Origin: Neorhizobium alkalisoli
GTDB lineage: Bacteria; Pseudomonadota; Alphaproteobacteria; Rhizobiales; Rhizobiaceae
DNA: 64,000 bases
Assembly (NCBI RefSeq): GCF_002968635.1
Contig: NZ_PVBN01000011.1
Coordinates: 151,731-215,730 of the forward strand
Reading direction: 5' to 3'
How positions within the stretch are numbered: the first letter of the stretch is position 1; each line of letters begins with the position of its first letter. Of this stretch, positions 52,569 to 61,565 are shown one piece after another. A model generated the notes under the pieces. That model was not told the origin of the DNA. It was given only the letters and a program-made list of their open reading frames with translations, and did no database searches. Position numbers and translations under genes: made by a program.

Positions 52569-53959
52569 TGCCCGGATCGCTCGACAAGGCTCCGCCTCCG
52601 TACAAACGGTTCGATACGGTGCTCATCGCCAATCGTGGAGAGATCGCAGTTCGTATCCAGCGCGCCTGTCACGAACTCGGTTTGAAGACGGTTGCGGTAT
52701 GCTCCGAGGCCGACCGCGAGGCGCCCTACGGCCGGACGGCCGACAGCTTTCTCTGCATCGGGCCGTCGAACGCGGCGAAAAGCTACCTGAACAGGGATGC
52801 TCTTCTGCTCGCCGCTCGCCTGACCGGGGCAGGGGCCATCCATCCGGGCTATGGATTTCTGTCGGAGAATGCCGACTTCGCCAAGGCGGTCGAGGAGGCG
52901 GGCCTGGTGTTCATCGGGCCCGATGCGTCTTCGATCGCGACCATGGGCGACAAGATTTCGGCAAAGCGCGCGATGATGGCGGCAGGGGTGCCATGCGTGC
53001 CCGGCCCGGATACGGCGCTTCCGGATGACCCGGCGGCGGTTGAGCGGATTGCCCTGGAAATTGGATATCCGGTCATCATCAAGGCGGCTGGCGGCGGAGG
53101 CGGGCGCGGCATGCGCGTTGTCCAGGAGGCAGCGCGATTGCATGAAGCCATAGCGCTGACGCGCGAAGAGGCGCGGCAGGCCTTCGGCTCGCCCTCTCTC
53201 TATATAGAGAAGTTTCTCCAGCATCCCCGTCATATCGAAATACAGGTTCTGTGCGACATCCATGGCAACGCCGTTTGGCTCGGGCACCGCGATTGCTCAA
53301 TGCAGCGCCGCCATCAGAAGGTCGTGGAGGAGGCGCCTGCGCCAGGCATCGCGCCCGAGGTTATCGGTCCGGTCGGTCTGGCTTGCGTCCAGGCTTGCCG
53401 GCAGGTCGGCTACCGTGGCGTCGGGACTTTCGAATTCCTTTATGAAGATGGCGCGTTTTATTTCATCGAGATGAACACGCGGCTTCAGGTCGAACACCCT
53501 GTCACCGAGATGACGAGCGGGCTCGATATCGTGCAGTCGCAGATCAAGGCGGCGCAGGGTAATCCGCTGGAGATGAGCCAAGCGGATGTCCAGTGCGAGG
53601 GCCATTCATTCGAATGCCGCATCAATGCCGAAGATCCAGACAATTTCCTGCCCTCGGCGGGCGTAATCAGCGATCTCGTGTTGCCAGAGGGGGACGGCGT
53701 TCGGGTCGATACCCATATCCATGCAGGCTACAAGGTATCGCCTTACTACGACTCATTGATCGGCAAACTGATCGTTCATGCGCCAACCCGCGCCGAGGCG
53801 ATGACGAAAATGCGCGAGGCGCTCTCCCGAACCCGAATTGGTGGAATTGCGACAAACCTCTCGTTGGTGCGCGCGCTGTTTGAGGACGAGGCTTTCGGAC
53901 GCGGCGAGACGGATATCCATTATCTCGAGCAATGGTTAAAGCAGCGGGGAGCGCAATGA
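52565..53959 (+). CDS. Biotin carboxylase (AccC-like)
   Basis: The 464-aa ATP-grasp enzyme carboxylates biotin using ATP and bicarbonate. It shows TVLIANRGEIAVRIQRACHE, IHPGYGFLSENADFA, IKAAGGGGGRGMRVV, RDCSMQRRHQKVVEEAP and FIEMNTRLQVEHPVTEM with the catalytic Arg. Length is normal for AccC. It is translationally coupled to the carrier gene before it and the carrier-like gene after it. It is likely a second, pathway-specific carboxylase rather than the housekeeping copy. Confidence 0.92.
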   Translation: MMPGSLDKAPPPYKRFDTVLIANRGEIAVRIQRACHELGLKTVAVCSEADREAPYGRTADSFLCIGPSNAAKSYLNRDALLLAARLTGAGAIHPGYGFLSENADFAKAVEEAGLVFIGPDASSIATMGDKISAKRAMMAAGVPCVPGPDTALPDDPAAVERIALEIGYPVIIKAAGGGGGRGMRVVQEAARLHEAIALTREEARQAFGSPSLYIEKFLQHPRHIEIQVLCDIHGNAVWLGHRDCSMQRRHQKVVEEAPAPGIAPEVIGPVGLACVQACRQVGYRGVGTFEFLYEDGAFYFIEMNTRLQVEHPVTEMTSGLDIVQSQIKAAQGNPLEMSQADVQCEGHSFECRINAEDPDNFLPSAGVISDLVLPEGDGVRVDTHIHAGYKVSPYYDSLIGKLIVHAPTRAEAMTKMREALSRTRIGGIATNLSLVRALFEDEAFGRGETDIHYLEQWLKQRGAQ

Positions 53960-54378
53960 GCGCGATCGATTTCAGCGATCCGGCGACCATCGCATTCCTG
54001 ACCGATGCATTGACCGCTGCGAGCGTGGCCGGCCTCGAGATTTCGGCGCCTTCCGGTCAGCTTCGTATCGTTATTTCCGGTGCGGGCGAAGCGAAGATCG
54101 GATCAAATAGGTCGGTTCAACCCGGTTCGGTTTCCCCAGTTCTCGTCAGGGCTCCGCTGGCGGGATATTTTTGCGTTGCGCACCTATCGGGGTCTGCCGA
54201 GGCCAGTTCTCTGCCGCGCGCGATTTGCGCAACCGAGGTCCTCGGTTTTATCCGCGTCGGGCCGGTTCTCCTACCCGTTTCCGCGGGCCGTTCCGGAACC
54301 GTCACCAGGCTGCTTGCAGAAGTGGACGCGATGGTTGGATATGGCGCTCCCCTGTTCGAGATCGAGGTCCAATCATGA
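53956..54378 (+). CDS. Biotin carrier-like protein lacking the biotinyl lysine
   Basis: The 140-aa protein has the layout of the AccB-like protein two genes upstream: an N-terminal segment (IAFLTDALTAASVAGLEISAPSGQLRIVIS), a short linker and a C-terminal domain (VLVRAPLAGYF ... VSAGRSGTVTRLLAEVDAMVGYGAPLFEIEV). By eye, EAMKVFNTITA of a true carrier aligns with RVGPVLLPVSA, so Pro replaces the biotinylated Lys. It cannot be biotinylated at the normal site. ATGA overlaps on both sides tie it to accC and pxpB, suggesting a structural or adaptor role in a carboxylase/oxoprolinase complex. Confidence 0.75.
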   Translation: MSAIDFSDPATIAFLTDALTAASVAGLEISAPSGQLRIVISGAGEAKIGSNRSVQPGSVSPVLVRAPLAGYFCVAHLSGSAEASSLPRAICATEVLGFIRVGPVLLPVSAGRSGTVTRLLAEVDAMVGYGAPLFEIEVQS

Positions 54379-55082
54379 TCGCTCCATCGAACGGCCACGC
54401 CCTGCAGCGCGAAATCTTATCCTCGACAAAAGCCCGCGCACGCGTCTCATCGATCGGCTCGAGGTCCTTCCTGCTTGAAGCGCCCGGAGATTTCGACCTC
54501 GCTGCCCAGCGCCGGATCTGGGCCCTTTCCCAGACGGTAAAAGGCTGGCCCGATATCGCGGAAATCATCCCCGGGATGACCAACCTTTTGGCGATCCTAA
54601 AAGAGACGCCGGAGGACCCTGATGTCGTTGTCGACCGGCTGCTGGAAGCGTGGGACAGTGCCCTCAGCATCGACCTCAAGGGAAAGACCATAGAGATCCC
54701 GGTCCATTATGGTGGTCAGCACGCAACCGACTTGCCGGCGCTTTGCGATTTGTCCGGCCTCAGTGATCGGGACGTTGTCCGTATCCATCATGAGGCGACC
54801 TACCGCGTGTTCGCGCTCGGCAGCGCGCCTGGCTTCGGCTATCTGCACGGTCTTGATCCGCGCATCTACATGCCTAGAAAAACGGTTCCATCACTGAGGA
54901 TGGAGAAGGGCTGCGTGACCATCGGTGGCATGCAGACAGGTGTGGCGATGCTTACCGGCCCGAATGGTTGGAATTCGATCGGCTTTGCAGAAATGCAGAT
55001 GTTCGACCCGACGTCGGCGTCGCCCGCCATGATGGCCCCGGGCGATACGGTTCGTTTCCTGCCAGCGAGGATCGAGTTGTGA
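54375..55082 (+). CDS. pxpB: 5-oxoprolinase subunit B (PxpB, KipI family)
   Basis: The 235-aa protein matches the PxpB/KipI (allophanate-hydrolase subunit 1-like) family: IEIPVHYGGQHATDLPAL, HHEATYRVFALGSAPGFGYLHGLDPR, MPRKTVPSLRMEKGCVTIGGMQTGV and APGDTVRFLP. With PxpA and PxpC it forms the prokaryotic ATP-dependent 5-oxoprolinase that opens pyroglutamate to glutamate. Its start lies in an ATGA overlap with the carrier-like gene and it overlaps pxpC by GTGA. Confidence 0.92.
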   Translation: MIAPSNGHALQREILSSTKARARVSSIGSRSFLLEAPGDFDLAAQRRIWALSQTVKGWPDIAEIIPGMTNLLAILKETPEDPDVVVDRLLEAWDSALSIDLKGKTIEIPVHYGGQHATDLPALCDLSGLSDRDVVRIHHEATYRVFALGSAPGFGYLHGLDPRIYMPRKTVPSLRMEKGCVTIGGMQTGVAMLTGPNGWNSIGFAEMQMFDPTSASPAMMAPGDTVRFLPARIEL

Positions 55083-56074
55083 TCGAGATTGTCGAGACCG
55101 GTCCATTCAATACCGTGCAGGACCTCGGACGTCCCGGTTATCGTGATATTGGCGTATCCGCCAGCGGCGCAATGGACCCGCTCGCAGTCAAGATCGGCAA
55201 TATTCTCGTCGGCAATGCCGAGGGGGCGGCAACGCTTGAAATCCAGACCTTCCCGTTCCGCCTCATTTTTAAACGCCGGTCGGCATTCGTGGTGTCGGGC
55301 ACCGACGGCAACCCGCTGCTGGACGGGATCGAGTTACTTCCATGGTGCGCTTATAATGCAGAGGTCGGGCAGGTTCTTGAGCTGAAGCAGCCACCCAAGC
55401 TGGCGCGTGCCTATGTCGCCATCGGTGGCGGCGTGGATGTGCCCTGCATCATGGGTTCGCGCAGTACGTCGCTTCGCGGCAACTTCGGAGGCAATGCCGG
55501 CCGTCCCCTGGAAAAAGGCGATCGGATCGCGGTCGGGGAGGAAGCCGGTATTCTTCCGATACCGGCGTCAGGCCTCGGGGTTGTCGAACCGGCTGTCGCG
55601 CTTCTTGAATTCTTTCCGCGGTCCGCCGACGGCTCTTTGCTGATCCGCGCTCTGCCGGCTGGCGAGCATAAGCTGTTTGTCGGCGATGGCGAAGCGTTCT
55701 GGAGCCAGACCTGGCGGATTTCCTCCCGCAGCGATCGCACGGGCTATCGCCTTTCCGGCGATCCCGTCGTGCCGATGGAGATTGTGGAAATGCGCTCCCA
55801 TGGCGTCGTACCGGGTGTGATCCAGGTTCCACCTGGCGGCGAACCGATTGTGCAGATGAGCGATGCAAACACGGCAGGCGGATATCCCAAGATCGTGGGC
55901 GTCATCGAATGTGATTTGTGGCGGCTCGGACAGGCTCGAATCGGCACACGCCTGCAGTTCGTTCGGTCGTCGTACGCCGAGGCGCGTGCAATTGAACAGG
56001 CGGTGGCGAGCTATATCGAGGACGTGCGCCGTACATCGGGACAGATCAAGCGCGCCCTGAAGGCGATGGCTTAA
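55079..56074 (+). CDS. pxpC: 5-oxoprolinase subunit C (PxpC, KipA family, carboxyltransferase-like)
   Basis: The 331-aa protein belongs to the biotin-dependent carboxyltransferase-like PxpC family: EIVETGPFNTVQDLGRPGYRDIGVSASG is split here as IVETGPFNTVQDLGRPGYR and DIGVSASGAMD, followed by YVAIGGGVDVPCIMGSRST, FVGDGEAFWSQTW and GGYPKIVGVIECDLWRLGQ. The GTG start overlaps the pxpB stop. It partners PxpB; the relation to biotin enzymes agrees with the carrier and carboxylase genes upstream. Confidence 0.92.
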   Translation: MIEIVETGPFNTVQDLGRPGYRDIGVSASGAMDPLAVKIGNILVGNAEGAATLEIQTFPFRLIFKRRSAFVVSGTDGNPLLDGIELLPWCAYNAEVGQVLELKQPPKLARAYVAIGGGVDVPCIMGSRSTSLRGNFGGNAGRPLEKGDRIAVGEEAGILPIPASGLGVVEPAVALLEFFPRSADGSLLIRALPAGEHKLFVGDGEAFWSQTWRISSRSDRTGYRLSGDPVVPMEIVEMRSHGVVPGVIQVPPGGEPIVQMSDANTAGGYPKIVGVIECDLWRLGQARIGTRLQFVRSSYAEARAIEQAVASYIEDVRRTSGQIKRALKAMA

Positions 56075-56113
56075 GTCGAGTTGAGATAACGGGCCGACCA
56101 AACGGAGCAGGTG

Positions 56114-56881
56114 ATGGAGATCGATCTGAATTCAGATATGGGCGAAGGTTTCGGCCCTTACCGGCTGTGCGACGACGAGGCGATGATGAAGGTCGTGTCT
56201 TCGGCCAATATCGCCTGCGGCTTCCACGGAGGCGATCCGGATACTATGGCCCGTATGGTGCGGCTGGCCAAGCAGAACGGCGTCGGCATCGGCGCTCATC
56301 CGGGCCTGCCGGACCGCCCGGGCTTCGGGCGGCGGGAGATGCCGTTCGAGCCTGATGAATTGCGCCAGCAGATGCTGTATCAGCTTGGCGCCCTGATGGC
56401 GATCGCCAGAAGCGAGCGGGTGAACGTCGGCCATTTCAGTTTTCATGCGGCCATGGGCAACATGGTCAATCGCGATCCGGTGCTTGCCGATCTGATGATG
56501 GACGCCATTGCGGCGGTGGATCGAAATCTTGTGGTTTTCGTGACCTCAGGCAGCGAGATCGAGAAAGCGGCAAAGCGCGCCAGGCTCAAGACGCTGGCTC
56601 TGTTTCTGGCCGACCGCGCCTACGATGCCGAAGGCAAGCTGGTTGCCCGCGGATTGCCCGGTGCCCTGGTCAAGGACGAAGCTTCGGTGCGGGTGCGCGT
56701 ACGCCGTTTTCTTCTTGAAGGTACCGTCGAAGCCATTGACGGCACGGTCATTGCCATGCCGGCGCGCTCGATCCTTGTTCACAGCGACACACCCGGTTCC
56801 CTTGAGCTTGCACGCCTCGTGCGCAGCGAGATCGAAGCCACCGGCGCAACCCTTGCACCTGCTGCCCAACTCGCCAGCTGA
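56114..56881 (+). CDS. pxpA: 5-oxoprolinase subunit A (PxpA, LamB/YcsF family)
   Basis: The 255-aa protein shows the LamB/YcsF pattern: EIDLNSDMGEGFG, SANIACGFHGGDPDTM, GIGAHPGLPDRPGFGRR and VLADLMMDAI. It is the third component of prokaryotic 5-oxoprolinase. ATG at 56114 has GGAG at 6-nt spacing; a GTG one codon earlier is too close. It follows pxpC by 39 bp and precedes an aminotransferase gene in the same direction. Confidence 0.93.
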   Translation: MEIDLNSDMGEGFGPYRLCDDEAMMKVVSSANIACGFHGGDPDTMARMVRLAKQNGVGIGAHPGLPDRPGFGRREMPFEPDELRQQMLYQLGALMAIARSERVNVGHFSFHAAMGNMVNRDPVLADLMMDAIAAVDRNLVVFVTSGSEIEKAAKRARLKTLALFLADRAYDAEGKLVARGLPGALVKDEASVRVRVRRFLLEGTVEAIDGTVIAMPARSILVHSDTPGSLELARLVRSEIEATGATLAPAAQLAS

Positions 56882-56937
56882 CACATGCCCGCCCGCGGGC
56901 TGCGCCTCATTCAATCCATAATCGAAGGTTCATGCTG

Positions 56938-58143
56938 ATGTCCGTCACAGCCGATCGTCTGAAAAATGTTTCAATATCCGCTTCCGCTGCCATGACCCAG
57001 CGCGCCAGAGAACTGGCCGCCAAGGGCATCAAGGTCGTGAGCATGTCTTCCGGCGAACCTGATTTCCCGACGCCCGCTCATGCCGTCGAGGCAGCGCATG
57101 CCGCCGCGCTTGGCGGGGATACGAAATATCCGCCTATGGACGGGACGCCTGCGCTGAAGGCGGCGATCATCAAGAAGTTCAAGCGCGACAACAACCTCGA
57201 CTACGATGCCGGTCAGATTGTCGTTTCCGGTGGCGGCAAGCAGGTTATCTTCAATGCGATGTTGGCGACCTGCAATGCCGGGGACGAGGTTATCATCCCA
57301 ACGCCTTCTTGGGTCAGCTATGCCGATATCGTCAAATTCGCCGGCGGCGTCCCGGTTGCAGTCCCCTGCTTCGAGCAGGCCGGGTTCAAGCTTAGGGCGG
57401 AAGACCTCGAAGCAGCGATCACACCGCGCACCAAATGGCTTTTCCTGAATTTCCCCAACAATCCCACCGGAGCGGCCTGCTCCCGCGCCGAGATGGCGGC
57501 GATTGCCGAGGTCATGCTGCGCCATCCCCATGTCTGGATTCTGACCGACGATATCTACGAACATCTGGTCTATGATGACTTCGAATTCTGCACCATCGCC
57601 GAGGTCGAGCCAAAGCTCCACGATCGCGTGTTGACGATGAACGGCGTCTCCAAGGCCTATGCGATGACCGGCTGGCGGCTCGGTTTCTGTGCCAGCGGCT
57701 CGAAGGAACTGATGACCGCAATCAGCAACGTCAACGGCCAGAATGGCGGCGGCATTACCACTCTGACACAGGCTGCAGCAATCGCCGCTCTCGAGGGACC
57801 GCAGGATCTTCTCAAAGAGCGTGCGGCGATCTATCGCGAAAGGCGTGATTTCGTCCTGGACAGGCTGTCTGAGATCGAGGGCCTGCGTTGCCACAAACCT
57901 GAAGGCGCCTTCTATATCTATCCGAATATTTCCGGGCTGATCGGAAAAATCAGCAAGGGCGGACGGAAGATCGAGACCGACGTCGATTTCGTCATGGCGC
58001 TGGTGGATGAACACCATGTTGCGACCGTACAGGGTGCAGCCTACGGAATGAGCCCCTACTTCCGCATTTCCTATGCCACGAGCATGGAGATGTTGAGCGA
58101 AGGTTGCGCCCGCATTGCCCAGTTCTGCAAGGACATGCGTTGA
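56938..58143 (+). CDS. Class I PLP aminotransferase, aspartate aminotransferase-like
   Basis: The 401-aa enzyme transfers an amino group between an amino acid and a 2-oxo acid. The cofactor lysine is K239 in TMNGVSKAYAMTGWRLG; other marks are SGEPDFPTPAH, NFPNNPTGAACS, LTDDIYEHLVYD and the C-terminal Arg in FRISYATS. It is of the type Ib aspartate aminotransferase group. An ATG two codons upstream is also possible. Following pxpA by 56 bp, it could consume the glutamate made from oxoproline, but its partner substrate is unproven. Confidence 0.88.
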   Translation: MSVTADRLKNVSISASAAMTQRARELAAKGIKVVSMSSGEPDFPTPAHAVEAAHAAALGGDTKYPPMDGTPALKAAIIKKFKRDNNLDYDAGQIVVSGGGKQVIFNAMLATCNAGDEVIIPTPSWVSYADIVKFAGGVPVAVPCFEQAGFKLRAEDLEAAITPRTKWLFLNFPNNPTGAACSRAEMAAIAEVMLRHPHVWILTDDIYEHLVYDDFEFCTIAEVEPKLHDRVLTMNGVSKAYAMTGWRLGFCASGSKELMTAISNVNGQNGGGITTLTQAAAIAALEGPQDLLKERAAIYRERRDFVLDRLSEIEGLRCHKPEGAFYIYPNISGLIGKISKGGRKIETDVDFVMALVDEHHVATVQGAAYGMSPYFRISYATSMEMLSEGCARIAQFCKDMR

Positions 58144-58187
58144 CGATCATTGATCTCGACCAGATGCGGTTGCAGGGGGAAGAGAGC

Positions 58188-59093
58188 CTATAGCTTCAGC
58201 CGCTCGGTCAGTTCGACGAGGATATCCTTCACGGCGAATGCCGGTTCCGACAGCGAGCCCTGGTCGGCTGTGCAAAGCGATAGGGTTTCTTCGATGCGCG
58301 GGGATATGACCCTGCAGACGAGAGGTTCGCTGGATTCAGACACGATGCGGTCGGCAATGGCTTTGGGCATGATTGTGGCGCCGAGGCCGCCGCCGACCGC
58401 GCGGGCAAGGGTTCGTACGATTTCCACTTCGGCCACGACCTTGAGATTGATCCGGCTGCGCGCGAATGCGGTATCTACGGCGCGGCGCACGAAATTGTAG
58501 GCCGGCGGCAATAGCATCGGTATTCCGTCTAAGGCGCCGACCGGAATCGGCTTCGCGTCCGCTTCGATGGCAAAGTCACGATGCGCCACGAGATAGAATT
58601 CCTCACCCAGGATCGGTTCAAAACGGACGCCCTTGATTGGACCGGTCCCATGGATCAGCGCCATCTCCAGCCGACCGTTCATGATCATCTGGCTGTAGGT
58701 TTGACCGACGCTTTCCGTCAGATGAAGCAGAATGCCCGGATGCCGTTTTCTTGTTTCGGCCAGAAGGTCGACCGAAAGGGTAGCGGCGCTGCTGAAGGGC
58801 ACCAGACCCACCGAAACGCGCCCTGCAAGCGAGTTGCCGGCGGCGGCTGCGTCTGCCTGCGCTTGCTCCATCTGGCGAAGAATGATCTGAGCATGCCGAT
58901 AGACCGCATGTCCCGCATCGGTCATGCTGACGCCCTGCTGGCTGCGGATCAGCAGCTTCTGACCGAAATGCTCCTCCAGTGCCGCCAGTTGCTGGCTCAG
59001 TGCCGGCTGGGCAAGGTGCAGAATATCCGCCGCGCGTGTGATGCTGCCGCTGTCGACAATTGCGATGAAGGATTTGAAGCGTCTGATATCCAT
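58188..59093 (-). CDS. LysR-family regulator (Nac-like)
   Basis: The 301-aa regulator has an N-terminal helix-turn-helix (FKSFIAIVDSGSITRAADILHLAQPALSQQLAALEE) and an effector domain (GRVSVGLVPFSSAATLSVDLL, GRLEMALIHGTGPIKGVRFEP). The N-terminus resembles the nitrogen assimilation control protein group. It is convergent with the aminotransferase gene and divergent from the SDR-transporter operon, its probable target. Nitrogen control is only a suggestion. Confidence 0.9.
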   Translation of the reverse strand: MDIRRFKSFIAIVDSGSITRAADILHLAQPALSQQLAALEEHFGQKLLIRSQQGVSMTDAGHAVYRHAQIILRQMEQAQADAAAAGNSLAGRVSVGLVPFSSAATLSVDLLAETRKRHPGILLHLTESVGQTYSQMIMNGRLEMALIHGTGPIKGVRFEPILGEEFYLVAHRDFAIEADAKPIPVGALDGIPMLLPPAYNFVRRAVDTAFARSRINLKVVAEVEIVRTLARAVGGGLGATIMPKAIADRIVSESSEPLVCRVISPRIEETLSLCTADQGSLSEPAFAVKDILVELTERLKL

Positions 59094-59253
59094 AGGGATT
59101 TTGGTTCTTTGATCGTTTAAGCCACATGTTTACAGACGTGCCGATCTTTTGCAACGCTAGGCGCCCGCAAGACAGATTGGTCGTGGTTGGAGGCGTGGTT
59201 TTCAATGCCGTCCGCCCGGTTGGCGGCCGAGCATCGACCTCCATAAAAGTTGC

Positions 59254-59271
59254 TTATTGCTCCAAAGATAA
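59254..59271. promoter_or_regulatory. Candidate LysR box before the SDR-transporter operon
   Basis: TTAT-N10-ATAA (59254-59271) is an interrupted dyad of the size bound by LysR regulators, in the 239-bp gap between the LysR gene and the SDR gene. It lies 62-79 bp before the SDR start, where an activator would bind. No other feature is evident in the gap. Confidence 0.35.
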
Positions 59272-59332
59272 TCGGTCTTAGGCAAGGCTTTAAAGGTCCG
59301 CTAATCTCCACGACAACAACAAGGGGATCAGA

Positions 59333-60106
59333 ATGCCATTCTCCGATTACAAGACCGCGTTGGTCACGGGCGCTTCGTCCGGCATCGGCGCTGCGGTGGT
59401 GGAGCGGCTTCGACGCGAAAACATCGAGGTGCATGCGATTGCCCGAAGCACCGGCCCTTTGCAGGAGCTGGCGGCGCGCACGGGCTGTATTGCGCACGCC
59501 ATCGACGTGATCGATCGCAAGGCAATTGCGGCTCTCGCGGCTGAGATCGAATTCGACATCCTCGTCAACAACGCCGGCGTCGACCGGCCGAAGAAGTTCC
59601 TCGAGGCGGACGAAGGGGACATTGACCTCCTCGTCGACGTCAATCTTCGCGCCGTCCTGCATATTTGCCGCCTCGTCGTGCCCGGAATGGTGGCCCGCGA
59701 TCGCGGGCATGTCGTCAACATCTCCTCGATTGCCGGCAATTACAATTTCGGCGGCAATTCCACCTACCATGCCGTAAAGGCCGGCGTTGCGATGCTGTCG
59801 AACCAGTTGCGCATCGACGCCTTCGGCAAGCGGGTGCGGGTGACGGAAATCTGCCCAGGCAGGGTCGCCACGGACATCTTCAATCATGTCCACGGTGACG
59901 ATCCCTCCGTTCGCGAACGCTTCATCGATGGTTTTGAACTGCCGCAGGCATCCGATATCGCCGAGGCGATCGCCTTTGCAATTGCCGCGCCTGTCGCTGT
60001 CAACATCGGACATATGGAGATCACCCCCACGCTGCAGGTCATGGGTGGCCTTCAGACCGCAAAGCCCCAGGCGGCCCCTGGCGCCTCCGAAGGTCCAAAG
60101 CGGTGA
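59333..60106 (+). CDS. Short-chain dehydrogenase (YdfG/serine-dehydrogenase-like)
   Basis: The 257-aa SDR has the cofactor motif VTGASSGIGAAVVERL, NNAGVD, and catalytic Ser-Tyr-Lys in VNISSIAGNYNFGG...YHAVKAG. The segments RVTEICPGRVATDIF and NIGHMEITPTLQ resemble NADP-dependent YdfG-type dehydrogenases that oxidise serine, 3-hydroxypropionate and similar 3-hydroxy acids. It leads an operon with a polar amino-acid transporter, so an imported hydroxy amino acid may be its substrate. The stop overlaps the next start (GTGA). Confidence 0.85.
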   Translation: MPFSDYKTALVTGASSGIGAAVVERLRRENIEVHAIARSTGPLQELAARTGCIAHAIDVIDRKAIAALAAEIEFDILVNNAGVDRPKKFLEADEGDIDLLVDVNLRAVLHICRLVVPGMVARDRGHVVNISSIAGNYNFGGNSTYHAVKAGVAMLSNQLRIDAFGKRVRVTEICPGRVATDIFNHVHGDDPSVRERFIDGFELPQASDIAEAIAFAIAAPVAVNIGHMEITPTLQVMGGLQTAKPQAAPGASEGPKR

Positions 60107-60810
60107 ACGGGTTCGATCTCTCCGCAATCCTGGGCAGGGCGGATTATGTCTCGATGCTCGTCCACGGCATCGAGATGACCTTCGTCATCTATTCAGGCTC
60201 GTGGCTGCTGGCCATGACGCTCGCCATCCTTCTGCTGGCGCTGCGGATGTCGCCGTTACGGTTCGGCGAACCGGTCGTGAAGGCCTATGTTTCGTACCAT
60301 CGCAATGTGCCAACCCTCGTGCAGCTCATGCTCTGGTATTTTGGCATATTCACGCTATTGCCGGACGGATTGACCTCATGGCTCGCCGCCCACAATGCCG
60401 AAACGATATTTGCGGTTATTGGTCTCGGACTTTGTCAGGCGGCCTATTTCAGCGAGGATCTTCGTTCCGGCCTGCGCTCCGTCAGCCCGGGCCAGATGGA
60501 AGCGGCCAAGGCCCTGGGGCACAGCTATCTCTCCGCAATGCGCTACATCATCATGCCGCAGGGCGTGCGTAACGGCCTGCCCCCGCTCATCAACCACAGC
60601 GTCTCCCTGTTCAAGAACAGCAGTCTTGCCATTGTCATCGGTGCGCCGGAACTGACGCATGCGGTGAAGGAGATCGAGAACCTCAGCTTCCGCACCTTCG
60701 AGATCTATCTGATCGGCACGGTTCTCTATCTCTTCTTCTCGCTCCTGATCATGAGTGGTGGCGCCTATCTGTCGATGCGCGCCGATCCCACCCGGAGTGC
60801 GCGCGCATGA
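60103..60810 (+). CDS. Polar amino-acid ABC transporter permease
   Basis: The 235-aa membrane subunit of the HisM/GlnP family shows the N-terminal segment MLVHGIEMTFVIYSGSWLLA, YHRNVPTLVQLMLWYFG and the EAA loop MEAAKALGHSYLSAMRYIIMPQ. The GTG start overlaps the SDR stop. It forms the channel with the next gene product, which overlaps it by ATGA. Confidence 0.9.
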   Translation: MNGFDLSAILGRADYVSMLVHGIEMTFVIYSGSWLLAMTLAILLLALRMSPLRFGEPVVKAYVSYHRNVPTLVQLMLWYFGIFTLLPDGLTSWLAAHNAETIFAVIGLGLCQAAYFSEDLRSGLRSVSPGQMEAAKALGHSYLSAMRYIIMPQGVRNGLPPLINHSVSLFKNSSLAIVIGAPELTHAVKEIENLSFRTFEIYLIGTVLYLFFSLLIMSGGAYLSMRADPTRSARA

Positions 60811-61565
60811 TCGGCGACATCATCACCATCATCAACGACTACTGGCTTCTTCTGCTGATCGGTCAGTATCCGAACGGTCCGCTCGGCGGACTCGCCAATA
60901 CGCTGATCCTCTCGGCGCTCAGTATCGCGCTCGCCTTCCCGGTCAGCATCCTCTTCGCACTGGCACGGCTGTCGAAATGGCCGCTATTGCGGTGGCCGGT
61001 GACAGTGCTGGTTTACGTGACCCGAGGCGTGCCTCTCCTGATGCTCATTCTCTGGAGCTATTTCCTCGTGCCGCTGCTGACGGGAGCCGATGTGCCGAGC
61101 TTCGTCACCATGCTGACGACGCTCGTCATTTACCAGGGCGCTTTTCTGAGCGAAGTGGTACGGGCCGGCATCGTCGCGCTTGGCGAGGGTCAGATGGATG
61201 CCGCTCGCGCTCTGGGCCACAGCTATCTCAGCGCGATGCGTTTCATCATCTTGCCCCAGGCGCTCTACAACATGATCCCGAGCATGATCTCTACCTTTGT
61301 CGCAACGATCAAGGATACGACGCTCGGATATGTGATCAATGTGCCCGACCTGACATTTGCGGCAAGCCAGGTCAACAATCAGCTTCTGACGCAGCCGTTT
61401 CAGGTCTTTCTCATCCTGGCGGTCGTCTATTACGCGATCTGCTGGAGCCTCACATACCTCGCAAACGCCGTCGAGCGCCGCATCTCCCGCCGGCGTGCAG
61501 GCCCGGCGAATGATCCAGCGTCCCCGTCGCTTGCCCAGGCCAAAATCGTATCGGAGCAGCTATGA
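60807..61565 (+). CDS. Polar amino-acid ABC transporter permease
   Basis: The 252-aa second membrane subunit has LANTLILSALSIALAFPVSIL, VTRGVPLLMLILWSYFL and the EAA loop MDAARALGHSYLSAMRFIILPQ, almost the same as in its partner. ATGA overlaps couple it to both neighbours. Confidence 0.91.
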   Translation: MIGDIITIINDYWLLLLIGQYPNGPLGGLANTLILSALSIALAFPVSILFALARLSKWPLLRWPVTVLVYVTRGVPLLMLILWSYFLVPLLTGADVPSFVTMLTTLVIYQGAFLSEVVRAGIVALGEGQMDAARALGHSYLSAMRFIILPQALYNMIPSMISTFVATIKDTTLGYVINVPDLTFAASQVNNQLLTQPFQVFLILAVVYYAICWSLTYLANAVERRISRRRAGPANDPASPSLAQAKIVSEQL

